Assembly: GCA_011319805.1 (NCBI GenBank)
Contig: SJRY01000162.1
Span: 1-29,900, forward strand
Source: Macrocybe gigantea
Taxonomy: Eukaryota > Basidiomycota > Agaricomycetes > Agaricales > Callistosporiaceae
Direction: 5' to 3'
DNA length: 29,900 nucleotides
Part shown: positions 1 to 10,232 of the stretch, one piece after another
Numbering within the stretch: position 1 is the stretch's first letter
How the letters are laid out: every line of letters starts with the position of its first letter
Position numbers and translations under genes: made by a program
Notes under the pieces: model-generated
Databases searched by the model: none
What the model was told of the DNA's origin: nothing
What the model saw: the letters and a program-made list of their open reading frames with translations, nothing else

Positions 1-1310
1 AAAGACAGAAGAAGCACATACTGATCCCATGAGCGTGGCCGTTCCGCCATAATCAATCTTTTTGAGAATTTCCTTAGCTGGCGTGCACGATTCCTGACAT
101 GACAGACAGCCACATCAACGACATCAGCGCCGGGATATGCATATCGGCTTACAGAGATGATGTAGGTAAGATTGTAAGTTGTCAGGGTGAATGATAGCAG
201 GAAGAAGGGGAATTGAAGAAGGAATGCCCATCGCCACCCAAGCCTTACAAAATACACAGCGTGAGTGTTCGTTAGCATTTATCTGCGAGAAAGCACACTT
301 CGCACCAATCCGTGATTAATCCGCCGATAGGACCTCCTAAGCCCATTCCTAACTGAATGGGTAAAAAGTCATTAGGCGACGAATAGGGCAGGAAAGCAGT
401 ATCCGTACGCCATAGAAAATTCCTCCAATGCTCTGCACGAATCCTCGGGACTGAGCAACGATAGCGCTTGAGCATGGAGCCAATTGCAACAGAATTAACA
501 CCTCACTCTGAGATTATACATGTCGCTGGTGACAATCCTGGTGGCCTTTATAGTTGAGTGACTGGAAAAATGGTCGAGAATGCTTACGAAGCATTTACGA
601 ATATTCCGCCGCCACCCAAACCTGAACACTACAAGAACCCGGTCAGGAAAATCGACGCAGACGAACATACGTGATGGATTCACGAATCGTGAGGTGATGA
701 GCATCTCCATGCTTGTCGAAAAACCACAGCACAATATGCCAACGCCGGCTAGAATGATGGCGGACTGGTTTGCTCTTCGCCTACCCATCACGTCGCATAA
801 TCGACCATAGAGAGGTGTGAATGTGCACGTCGCCAGAACATAGCTGGTTCGGACTGAGCTAACGGCCGTCGCGGTGGTGTTGGCGATACGCACGATGTTC
901 CAACCAAACTGGCTTCATTCGACTTGTGGAAATCAGATGATATGGAAGGTAGCACTGAAACGATATATTGAGGATGCTGTGAAGCAGGCGAATTCAGTAT
1001 CACGTGGAGTCCGTACTCGTTGGTACCAGCGTCACTAAAAGCATCGTCAGAAGAGGGCAGTGAGTGAATGATGTGGATGTCTGACGATTTAATGCCTAGA
1101 GTGCGATTAATCAGAACAAAAAAGAAAATGAGATTCAAGTTGCTCACTCACGGATAGGAATTGAGCTATCCAGATACTGATGAGTATGTTTCGTCTTGTT
1201 TTTGGGCTGATTTCCAATGGACCGAGTGCTCGAACCGATAGATCACTGGAAGCATCATAGCGACCCGTTTCCGAAAATTTCAACAAAGAGTCATGTTCTG
1301 TGTACGCCAT
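1..1310 (-). CDS. MFS transporter, vacuolar basic amino acid/multidrug type (N-terminal half)
   Basis: Proton-coupled major facilitator superfamily transporter, probably in the vacuolar or plasma membrane. The first ATG is at 1310. I splice at least eight exons from it, including a 50-nt intron after NEASLVGTS that rejoins to YVLATCTFTPLYGRL. Visible hallmarks are the hydrophobic first helix after ISPKTRRN, the loop 2-3 motif A GRLCDVMGRR, the GLGGGGIF helix, IVTSDMYNLR, GMGLGGPIGGLITDW and GWRWAFLLQ. These match fungal Vba/Fnx1-like transporters that move basic amino acids into the vacuole, or multidrug relatives. The last visible exon reads KEILKKIDYGG and its donor is at about position 21, so the C-terminal half lies outside the window. 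The acceptor of the first intron is my least certain splice, because helix 1 is unusually short there. It is divergent from the Rap1-like gene. Substrate is not deducible. Confidence 0.85.
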
Positions 1311-2107
1311 TTCGAGGCGCAAGGAAATGGATTCGGGAAAACTCAGTCAAAATAAGCAGACGCAATCAACATGCATTTTATACGTTGTTCATGGCGCATG
1401 AAGACAAAGGCAAATCGACAAGCCAAGACTATGGCAACGGTACCATGACTCTTCCTTGAGGGAGACACAGCAATTAAACTTCGTACTTCGTTAGATGCAA
1501 CAGGAAGGTAACGGCTTTGGATGAAAACGGAAGGAGAGAAGCAGGATAGTCAGTCTTGGAGCGCCAAGCGGTTTCAGCCATCGCCGATAGTGTGAAGGGT
1601 CAGGATAAGCAATCGAATCGGATGGATATATCCTCCCTAGTTTAGCCAAACGTCGACTTGAAGAGGAAACAAGGTCAGACATTGCAATGAGGGGGTTCCA
1701 GCGGAAGAGTGCCATGGCACACGCCAAGTCCAAGTATCATTAGGATGTAAACCACAGTGGAAACGTTTAGTTAAAAATTGATGATGTCGGAGTGAAAGGG
1801 CTTGGCATAGAACGAAAAGGAGGAAAGCAGCCGGGAGCTCTAGAATAGACAGTTACAATTGCAAAGCGTAAATAAAATCTCTGGGCATCGTTGGGTGGTT
1901 GACACGTGACAGGATATCGGCACGTGGAAGCGTGACACGACGTGTACTGCTGTTGATCTTGTCTTGGCCTCACAAAAGTATACCTAGTACTGTCCTTCCG
2001 TTTCTTCATACTCGATGGCAACGGCGAGGCACGGCAGAATGCCGTCTGTATATTTTTTCTACTCTCGAAGAATGAAATAGCCATATAAATACTGATCTGT
2101 TCACAGA
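1311..2107. other. Divergent intergenic region
   Basis: Upstream region shared by the MFS transporter (minus) and the Rap1-like gene (plus). I see no convincing gene. A 75-codon minus-strand ORF begins with ATG at 1715 and ends at 1491 but resembles nothing I know. The 3' part probably holds 5' exons of the Rap1-like gene: a frame open from about 1875 can be spliced at a GTATAT donor near 2050 to the acceptor at 2106-2107. It has no ATG and no recognisable BRCT domain, so I did not include it in the gene. Confidence 0.5.
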
Positions 2108-4926
2108 CGCCAGCACTACACTCAGGATGACGACAAGCTACTTGCCAAGTACCTTTCGAAATATGCACCGAGGCCACAAGGTCGTAGCGGAAACTTGGTG
2201 TACAAAACATTGGTCGAGGACGTGCGTCAACATGTGTCTTCCATCTTTGCCCCGTTTTTGACGCGTCGCGACAGGCTGACCGCAAATGGAGCTGGAGCAA
2301 AAATCACACTTGGCAATCATGGCGGGAGAGATATTGCAAAAATAAAGACGACTTTGACCGCGTGATTCGAAGATATCAACTCAGGAAGGACAAGCAGAGC
2401 GAATCGACTGACAGGGATCGCGATCGCGGTTCCCCCAATGCTGAAGCTGCTGAAGAGGAGGAACGTTCGCCGGAGCAGTTAGAGCGCCAGCAAAAAAGAA
2501 GAAAGAGGAAGGCAGATGACGTCCAGGATGGCCACAGGGACAAGCGAGGGAAGGTGGACGAGGTTTCTGCAGAGGAGCGTCCCCAGAAAGCCTCGAAAGC
2601 AAGCCCTGCCGTTGAACCCAATGCTCCAGATACTTCGCGACATGAAACGACAGAGACTGAGGAAGACGGAGACCGGAATGTTCCAATGGATAGAGTCGAA
2701 AGCAATACCATGCTTCTTTCTCAACCGATACGTCTACTATCCGAGGTGAGGACGAACTTATCAGCTCGGTATACTCCTTATCTTTACCTTACTTCAGACC
2801 AACGTGAAGAACCAGTCGTTCCAACTGAAGACGGAAAAATCTACCCGAAACTAGAAACCCTGTCCCCTCCACAGCTCCCCGGAGGCTTCGAACCGGATGT
2901 TCTTCAATCCTCTGTTCCACTACTCACAGTTGATACACAACGTCGGTCCATTGAGGTCATTATAGAAGCTGAAAAGCAGAATGAACCCTCTGGCCTAGGT
3001 AAAACAACTTCGCCTTCGCGGCGTATGCCGTCAACGACACAACCAACGGTTCAGAGGAAAGTACAGCGACGTAGTAACCATGACGAGGATTTCTTCGCTT
3101 CTTCCAGCAGTCCCCAGCCGTCAACGACGCGGACTCCGCTGAAATCACAACCTCGCCAGATAGTCGAGGGCCCGTTCCGCACGTCTTTCGAAAGTCCGAA
3201 ACTCGCTCAAGCTTCAGAATCAGAGGGCGTGGATGAGTCTCGGACAGATTTCAAGCCTTCAGCCCCGACGAGCGCGAAAGGGAAAGGGAAAGAAATTTCC
3301 GAACCACATGTGATTACGATACCCGCAAGCCAGGTCGACCGTCCTACTCGACCCATCGGCTCTATTCATGGAGAACTGACCACTGCAACGACCACTGCAA
3401 CCATCACCGAACGCTCAAAGCTCCCCGAATCTTCTGCCCCTTCAGAGCATCATCCTTTTTCTCAGCCACCGACGATGCATCGAATAGTCAAACACCCGCC
3501 AAGTCAACTTAATGGTCATGTGCCTGTCCTTGCTCCTTTGCCAGCTAGTCGTGCTTCTTCACATGCGGGAGGAACACCGGTTCAATCCGCAAGCAAGGAA
3601 GGCCAGGTTCCCTCATCATCTCGAGCATCAAGTTCCAATTTGCGACCTACAGAAGCTATAGCTGGCCGAAGCGAAGAACATGCCACCAAGAGGGAGAGTG
3701 CTCCTCCAGAACCGCTAGACGGCAGTCCCATTCTACGAATGCCATTAACTAGACAAGCAGTCACCAGCTTGGCCGGCCCATCCACTACACGACGGATCCT
3801 GGGTCGTTTTGAAAGCAGCCGTGAAGAAGTTGAACGACCGTCGATGCGCTTTCCTACCCCCGAGAACCCTTTCATTGCCAAGCACGGTCTTGCTCGTGGA
3901 AAGGGCAAGCAGAAAGAGAAAGTTCCTGCCCATACCCTGTTTAATAGGCGTCATACTATCGGCTCTATGGGTTCACATGAACTTCCTCCCTTTCGGTTGA
4001 ATGGACGCCAGTCTTTGCCTTCGAGACTCAGTATATCGACTTCGGCATCGACTTCTGCGTCAGGGGGTCAACAGAGAAAAAGGGAGTCGTTATTACCAGT
4101 TGAGGTTGCGGAGGAAGATCGGGCGAAAGTCGACTACCTTGGCATGTCGACGGCCGTAGCTATGATGGCCAAGAATTTTGCGTTTCGGGAAGAAGTCGTA
4201 TGGCGTGCTTGGGAGCTAACGGGAAGCATCGCGAAAACGGAGGAGTTTCTCGGGCGGCTTCGCGCCAAGACTGAGGATGCAGCTGCAGAGATACTGGAGG
4301 ACATGGAGCAAGCCGGGGAGATAGTATTTCCCTCGTACGTTGACGACGACGCTGAGCCGCGGATCAATCTTGCCGACGTCCTTTCGGCGCCCACTCGAAA
4401 ATCGGATAGCAGTCCGCTCCATATTATGCCTCCACCTCCCGATGACGATGTCATGTCGGACTACACCCCCCCTCCGTCCTCTCGAGCCGGTCAATTGCTG
4501 AGACTGGCCAGACAGGGGCGACTGGAAGAAGCGATCAAAAGAGAGGCACGTCGAGCCAGCGGTGCTAATCGCTACCTGCAGAGAATCGATGTCCCTCAAG
4601 AGTCGGTGTCTCGCGATGCGCCACGTCAATTGAAGCCTGGCCGAGATTCACCGACGCCGTCGCCGCGAGGAAGACCCGAAACGCCCAATCAGTCCACCGT
4701 CTTGAGAACAGATTCTTCTCCTTCATCCTCACCTTCTAAGCCGCGCATGCTGAAGTGGACGGCAGAGCTAGAAACAGCGTTCATGTCTGCAAAACAAGAT
4801 GACCTCGAGCGGTTGCGCGAGATTGAGCAGCAGCTGGACCCAGATTTCTTGAGGAGGTGGACGGCGAGCAAACTTGCAAACGTAAAACGACGACCCGATT
4901 GGAAGCCTTTTGGAAGAAGATCGTAA
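2108..4926 (+). CDS. Rap1-like telomere-binding protein (Myb domain), 5' end unresolved
   Basis: Probable homologue of Rap1/TERF2IP, the shelterin-type protein that regulates telomere length and silencing in the nucleus. The exon starting after TTCACAG at 2101-2107 encodes HYTQDDDKLLAKYLSKY and GRSGNLVYKTLVED. A 53-nt intron (2222-2274) follows, then KWSWSKNHTWQSWRERY and FDRVIRRYQ. These are the helices of the Rap1 Myb domain, and HTWQSWRERY is diagnostic. After this come about 600 low-complexity, Ser/Pro/charge-rich residues. They include a KRRKRKAD basic stretch that could be a nuclear signal. A helical segment around 4126-4320 and a C-terminal charged helix (MLKWTAELE to the stop) might be the protein-interaction end. 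The long ORF appears to begin at GTG 2362, but the reading is continuous with the upstream exon. The start codon and the BRCT domain usual for fungal Rap1 were not found. Identity of the Myb domain is firm; full gene structure is not. Confidence 0.8.
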
Positions 4927-5112
4927 TCGAGATTTTCCATAAAGAAATCGGGACGAGGTCAAGATCATGGTTGATGCATCCCTATTAACTCTAGGACGCT
5001 TTTTTTCTATAATGTCAGCGGACAGTAACGTATTTTTAAAAGCTCAACTGCCTAGTGTATGGCATAGCTAATGCAACGTACAAGTGAATCTTTGGCACGC
5101 AATGATGATCCA

Positions 5113-6015
5113 TTAATGCTTCTCTGTAAGATCTAGCTTAAATTCGACAGCGTCGACTTTCACGATGCCGAACTCGTCTCTTAATGGAAACCTGCGTTGT
5201 TCCACCCATCCGAATTTTCTATAAAGATGCATAGCGGGCATTTGATATTGCGAAGTGCCCAGCATGATATATGGCAGTCTGTGATTGCGGGCATGGTCAA
5301 TAAGGCCTTGGATGAGCATGTTCGCAATCCCCATTCGGCGATGGTAAGGAGAAACAACCATTCGTCTGAGTTCTCCAAAAGTGACGCCGTCTTTGGTATG
5401 ACAATCTGCACAACCCAGAGATAAAAATCGATGCGCAAAGCGTGACGAAAGCCGTCCAAGGCAAGGTTCGAAATGACACATACCTAAAGCAGTCGTTCCC
5501 ACAATTTCACAGCCTGATCCATCTGGCTTTTCATATTCCACGACCCAAAACGCGCTGGATCCTGCCGGCTCAAGGTCGTCACTGTTCCCAGACGGGACCA
5601 TCTTGTAGTGTGACGCGATGCTGGAAAGGTCCGCTTTCACGCTCGCGTTGCAGTAATCCATGAAGGACTTGGACAGCAGGTATCGATATCCCAGAAACAA
5701 GGCGGTCGTGACGCATGACAGAGTTGCGCCGAGGAGAACGTTTCGCGTGGATCTCGAGATGGACAGAGAAGAGAGCAATAAACCCGCCATCGTCGCTCCG
5801 TAGGTGACGTAGGCGGTCGGTTGTGTCAGGTTCATGCGAAGCGCGACGTCTCGTGGTGAATCCGCTAGAAAACGAAATTTAAAAACGAGAAAGCGACTCA
5901 ACGATCGGATGAATCGGTGCTCACGCCCATAGGCCATCGCGAGCAAAAAGAGTTTTTGAACTTCACGTGTGTCTTTTTCGCGGAAATACCGCAACCTGAG
6001 ACCGTCTTTAATCAT
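5113..6015 (-). CDS. NAT8-like membrane-anchored GNAT N-acetyltransferase, copy A
   Basis: Transfers an acetyl group from acetyl-CoA to an amine; substrate unknown. The start is ATG 6015; a GTG further upstream in the same frame is not needed. Exons are 6015-5925, 5864-5484 and 5405-5113, giving 254 residues. Intron phases fit exactly and restore AYGPDSPRDVAL and TTALDCHTKDGV. Two hydrophobic helices (about residues 45-65 and 72-92) precede a GNAT domain, the arrangement of the NAT8 family, which sits in the ER membrane in animals. Acetyl-CoA motif A is ELRRMVVSPYHRRMGIAN, with R-R-M-G-I-A as the Q/RxxGxG/A loop. It is followed by MHLYRKFGW of motif B. It is convergent with the Rap1-like gene, and 424 bp separate it from copy B on the same strand. 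No defect seen. Confidence 0.9.
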   Translation of the reverse strand: MIKDGLRLRYFREKDTREVQKLFLLAMAYGREHRFIRSLSRFLVFKFRFLADSPRDVALRMNLTQPTAYVTYGATMAGLLLSSLSISRSTRNVLLGATLSCVTTALFLGYRYLLSKSFMDYCNASVKADLSSIASHYKMVPSGNSDDLEPAGSSAFWVVEYEKPDGSGCEIVGTTALGMCHFEPCLGRLSSRFAHRFLSLGCADCHTKDGVTFGELRRMVVSPYHRRMGIANMLIQGLIDHARNHRLPYIMLGTSQYQMPAMHLYRKFGWVEQRRFPLRDEFGIVKVDAVEFKLDLTEKH

Positions 6016-6439
6016 CGCTCGCACTGAGCACAGGGAATCTTCGTCCTAGATGAGGGGAACGAGAGTGTGAGGTGAAAAAGAATTTAGTTTGGGTCTGCAT
6101 CGAAGCGCAGAAGAGTCGGTCAAAAAAAATTAGGATTCATATGATTTTCGATAGGAGTCGTTAGTCATCGCCGTACCGGCGATACGCAAATATGACCGAA
6201 GGGCATCGGTGCTGGTCTGTTTAGCTTTCATCTGCGTTTCCGATGGCGTTGAGTCTAAGCAGCGTAGGAAGATCGATGCGAACCGAACTGTGTCATTGGG
6301 AGACGCCTCTAGTTTTTAAACGATTCGTTCCCAAGAACTGTCAGCTGACTACTAATTCAGAATACAGTACAGTACATTGATGTGCCCTTTTGCCGTCCGC
6401 CCCCGATATAAGATAATGCATTTACGAGCAATGTCACAG
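6016..6439. other. Spacer between tandem acetyltransferase genes
   Basis: Contains the promoter of copy A and the 3' flank of copy B. No ORF or repeat that I can support. Confidence 0.6.
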
Positions 6440-7316
6440 TCATATTGGGATGTCCAGGCGAAATTGAAAGATATCGATTCTTACAAGTCCCATCATGTCC
6501 TTTACTATAAATCGACGCTGCTCGTTCCATCCAAATTTCTTATACAAGTTCACAGCAGCGTGGTGATGCTCCGTCGTGTTCAGAACCACGTACGGCAGTT
6601 GATGCTTCCTGGCATGGTCAAGTAGACCTTGTATGAGAATGTTCGCCACTCCCATTCGTCGATGATAAGGCGAAACTGCCATTCGCCGAAGTTCTCCGTA
6701 TGTCACCCCGTCTTGTGTATGACAGTCTAGATAGTTGTGAGATTGAATCCGTCCAGATGAATTCCGCACACTGGAAACTTACCTAGAGCTATTGTTCCTA
6801 TGATTTCATAGCCAGATCCCTCAGGCTTTTCATGTTCTACAACCCAAAACGCGCTCGGACCAGATGGTTCAAGCTCATCGCCCATTCCGGATGGTGTCAA
6901 TTTGTAATGGGAAGCGATGTCGGCCAGGTCGGTTTTTGCGGTCGCATGATAATAATTCAGGTAAGATTGAGAGATCAAATAGCGATATCCGAAAAATGGA
7001 ATTCCTGCGACGCATAACAGCATCGCGCCGAAGAGAGCGTGTTCGAATGATCGCGTGAAACCCTGAGAGGCGAGCAGAAGACCGGCCAGCGAAATCCCAT
7101 ACGTGATGCATGAAATCGGTCGAGTCAGGTTTGTCTGCAGAGCTACATTTCGCGGAGAGTCGGCTGGCGAGAAACAACGTCCATAGAAAAAACAAACAAA
7201 TAAGCAAGGCACCTACGTCCGTAGAGACTAACCAGCAGAAAGAGTTGGAGTATCTTATCTGCATCTTGGCTGCGGAAATAACGCAATCTCAAATTGCGTT
7301 TATCGATGGAGGTCAT
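6440..7316 (-). CDS. NAT8-like membrane-anchored GNAT N-acetyltransferase, copy B
   Basis: Tandem paralogue of the acetyltransferase at 5113-6015. The start is ATG 7316 (MTSIDKRNLRLRYF). Exons are 7316-7217, 7163-6783 and 6726-6440, giving 255 residues. Exon 2 is 381 nt in both copies and both introns fall at the same codons, so the pair arose by duplication of an already intron-bearing gene. It has the same two membrane helices, then the GNAT domain with ELRRMAVSPYHRRMGVAN and VNLYKKFGW. The copies differ by many substitutions, especially in the membrane helices, so the duplication is not recent. Both read intact, which suggests both are maintained. Substrate unknown; NAT8 relatives act on cysteine conjugates or on lysines of secretory proteins. 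Confidence 0.9.
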
Positions 7317-7954
7317 TAGAGTCGTTAACCGGAATGGCGATAAAATGAGGACGCTTGGATAGGCTATGCTGCTAGGATTTGGAGATGTACATAAGGGGCC
7401 CCACCTTTCATTCGAACACCTGGGTCCTGTGGGTGCTAGACCGGAGAACACGGACTATGATCATCATCACCGTCTCGGAAGAACGATTGCGAGTCAATCA
7501 TTGCTGCGAAAGTGCTGAAGAGGAGGCGACAGAACAATATCTGCCAGTTTCCCATCATCTTGAGGTCAACGCCAAAGTGCTAGCTCGCCGGGGAGCCAGA
7601 TATACATGCCCAACAATATCGTGACCACGTTTCTCCATTCTAATGCAAGCCGATCAAGACCTAACTTGCATAAACATTGAGCGGTAATTCGTGACCAAGT
7701 CGACTCCATATTTTCAGCGGTTCCACGATCCTGTCAACACAGAAGCACAGGTCATTCTAGTCCCACATCAGCTGATTGAGGGGCTAAAAATCAGTTTTTG
7801 TTAAATTTCCAGGATGGAGGTGATGTCATGGACAATTTGCCTTAAAGGGCGTCGCCTGGATGAACGCCTGAGAATATTGACGTGAGCTTCTCGTTCTCTC
7901 AGGCAGGTATATAAAGGCAAAGGGAAGCAGTTTGAGCAAAGGCATTGACACAAC
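7317..7954. other. Divergent promoter region
   Basis: Lies between acetyltransferase copy B (minus) and the royal-jelly-type gene (plus). No supported gene. A 246-bp plus-strand ORF at 7379-7624 has no recognisable features and I regard it as chance. Confidence 0.55.
7908..7917 (+). promoter_or_regulatory. TATA box
   Basis: TATATAAAGG lies 47 bp upstream of the ATG at 7955, a typical position for a core promoter in a fungal gene with a short leader. A strong TATA box fits an inducible or highly expressed secreted protein. Confidence 0.6.
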
Positions 7955-9502
7955 ATGTTCTCAGCATTGGTTTCCACGTTGTCGGTTGCATTGATCGCTC
8001 AGGCTGTCATCTTTCGACCTCTTCCGGATAAACCTGGTCTGATAGATAGCGGAACGTTCGGTCCCGAACTGGAGGTGGTCCATCTTTTTCACGGTGATGC
8101 GCCAATAGGCATAACGGTGAGCAAGTCGGGACGAGCGTTCGTCACTTATAACCGGTAAGCGCCGATGCAAGCTGAAGATGGCAGCGCTTATGTGGTAAAA
8201 ATTGGAAACACAGAGGAAACTTGACAGCAAGCCCAGCAACTTTGGTCGAGCTGGTGGGCCCAGAACAGGAGGTGCCGTTCCCTGATCTCGAATTTAATAC
8301 GCCTCCCGGTGGACTCTTCAACACAAGTTCCGGACGACAACTCGGCTCCAGCGATTCGGCGCACTTCATCAATACCCAAGCTGCCGTCGTTGACGCCAAA
8401 GAGAGGTTATGGGTGCTCGATAAAGGGAGGCCCTCCCCGGGTGGGGATAACACACTTGCTGTACCAGGAGGCCCAAAATTAGTGGGCTTTGATCTCGAGA
8501 GCAACACCACCAAGCCGTTTGTGACCATCACGTTTCCCGAGAATGTTCTCCCGCCCAACGGATATTTGAACGATGTACGGTTTGATCTTCGACCACAATT
8601 GACGAAATCCGGTAAAGGTGTTGCATATATCTCGGACAGCGGTAGGCTAGCGTGTTTCTACTTTGTTATGATGAGGTTCATTCCAAAGAAATATATCGTA
8701 GGTTCGTTTGGAATCATCGTTGTTGACCTCGGGACGGGAAAGTCATGGCGCCATCTCGACAAGCTGCACAGCGTATCCGTTCGCCCACGTTTTCTGCCAA
8801 CGTTCTTTGGCGTCCCGACATACGCGTCGACTGCCGGAAACCCTGGCTTCCATTACGAAGTAGCAGGTGGCAGCGGAGGTTGCGATGGTGCGTCAGCGTC
8901 CACAGTAGGAAAACAAGCACAAGTGACAACCTTTTCCAGGTCTGGCCATCGGCGCAGATGGAGAACACGCTTATTTCACACCGATCGCCAGCAGAGATCT
9001 GTACCGAGTGGAAACGGCAGCGCTGCGCGTCAATCCCGCAGACGATACATCGGCATTTCTTCGCGCCGCTAACAGCGTCCAATATCTTGGAGAGGTCGGA
9101 AATCTGCACCAAATTGCTACGCTTCACGACGCTGACTGCAGGCGCGCAGTTTGGAAGCCAAGCCGACGGCCTCGAGACTGATTCCACGGGAAAGATATAC
9201 CTGACCAGCGGAGAGCACAATGCAATCAATACCTTTGATCCGAAGACAGGACTTGTTTCGCCTTTCGTCCGGTCGCCCATTATTGCCTGGCCAGACACTC
9301 TAAGGTATGAAGGCGGTCTTGAGTTTTTCGAACGACTGTTAAGCTCGTTTATTACTCTAGTGTCGCGGATGACGGCTTCATTTATGCAACGCTGAATCAA
9401 CTCTGGTTGAGTCCCGGCTTCCAGAACGGTACAGACAAGAGAGTAAAGCCGTTTGCACTTGTCCGAGCAAGAATCAATGGTGGAAGAGTTAAGCTTGTTT
9501 GA
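7955..9502 (+). CDS. Secreted royal-jelly/yellow-type beta-propeller protein
   Basis: Member of the major royal jelly protein/yellow family, six-bladed propeller proteins known from insects, some bacteria and fungi. Six exons (7955-8154, 8214-8641, 8702-8887, 8940-9094, 9150-9304, 9361-9502) join in phase to 421 residues. An N-terminal hydrophobic stretch (MFSALVSTLSVALIAQAV) is a signal peptide. Family blocks appear in order: AVVDAKERLWVLDKGRP, GPKLVGFDLESN, YLNDVRFDL, GIIVVDLGTGKSW, AYFTPIASRDLYRV, SQADGLETDSTGKIYL and WPDTLSVADDGFIYATLNQ. The gene is complete, with stop TGA at 9500-9502 and no frame defect. Function in fungi is not established. SMP-30/lactonase-like sugar-acid hydrolysis is a structural relative but not shown here. 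Confidence 0.88.
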
Positions 9503-9504
9503 TG

Positions 9505-9620
9505 CACTAGTAACTTATTGTACACGGCCAAACGCCTTTGGCGTCAGTTGCACGTTAGCCGATTGCCGTGCGTTGGGCGTCAGATTAGCGTGCATTTGTT
9601 GATTTCCGCCAGGACTAGTG
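9505..9620. repeat. 116-bp segment with CACTAGT/ACTAGTG ends
   Basis: The segment starts with CACTAGT and ends with its exact reverse complement ACTAGTG. Inside is a small hairpin ACGCC-TTT-GGCGT and two copies of GGCGTCAG. It begins two bases after the stop codon of the preceding gene. No target-site duplication flanks it (ATG against GAA), so a miniature transposon is only a possibility; it may simply be 3' UTR structure. Confidence 0.3.
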
Positions 9621-9735
9621 GAACAGGCAAGGGTTCATGCAGGATCTGATAGCCGTCTTCGTAAATCAAGTTTATTAGCACCATTTGTAGAAATAGTGCG
9701 CTACGTGCATATGATGACCTGATCCATTCAAGTTC

Positions 9736-9789
9736 CCGAATGAGCTATGTCTGAATCACCGACATAGACTAGGTCTAAATTGGACTTGG
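9736..9789. repeat. 54-bp direct repeat, copy 1
   Basis: Starts CCGAATGAGCTATGTC and ends AAATTGGACTTGG. It repeats at 9808-9861 with about four mismatches. Inside is an inverted repeat CTATGTC-9 nt-GACATAG that could form a 7-bp stem. Confidence 0.75.
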
Positions 9790-9807
9790 ATAGACGCGGA
9801 CCACTTT

Positions 9808-9861
9808 CCGAATGAGCTATATCTGAATCACGGACATAGACTAGGTCTAAATTGGGCTTGG
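9808..9861. repeat. 54-bp direct repeat, copy 2
   Basis: Second copy of the unit at 9736-9789, offset by 72 bp. The inverted repeat is retained with one change (CTATATC against GACATAG). Confidence 0.75.
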
Positions 9862-10232
9862 TCTATCCAGGAGATGTACCTGGAAGCGTCAAAAGGACGG
9901 TTTTCCAGTCGTGCAAAGGATAACTTCGGTTCCTTCCCAGCCAGGGCTTGGCTGTGGGATAGACAATGCTGCCGAGTCGTGACCATCACCATACCGGGCC
10001 GTGCAATGCCTGGTTTGGGGATGTTCATGACGAAGGTAAGGAAAGCATGCACCATCTGGCTTTGAGGCATTTCTGCACAGGGTCTTTTCTCATTGGAGGT
10101 GTATCGGGTGCATGGCAGCAGGCCGTATACAATACATGGGCTGCAGAGTGGTTGGACGGACTCAATTTGTGCAACACCAGCAAGAATGGGCATAAAAAAC
10201 AACACTCATAATCAATTCATATGTGGATTGAG

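Larger units (their letters stand above)
9503..10232. other. Repeat-bearing spacer downstream of two converging genes
   Basis: The 3' ends of the royal-jelly-type gene (plus) and the decayed multi-copy-family gene (minus) face each other here. It contains a segment bounded by CACTAGT and ACTAGTG (9505-9620) and a 54-bp direct repeat pair (9736-9861). Short ORFs at 9828-10211 on both strands look like chance. Confidence 0.5.

Noticed and set aside
1767..2300. 177-codon minus-strand ORF
   Set aside because: It overlaps the antisense of the Rap1 Myb exon, starts without ATG and has no family character.
2746..2797. A 52-nt GTGAGG...CAG intron inside the Rap1-like long exon
   Set aside because: Removing it shifts the frame and meets a stop within about 20 codons, while the unspliced frame stays open for the whole exon.
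8714..9400. 228-codon minus-strand ORF opposite the royal-jelly-type gene
   Set aside because: It is the antisense shadow of spliced coding exons with clear family motifs on the plus strand.
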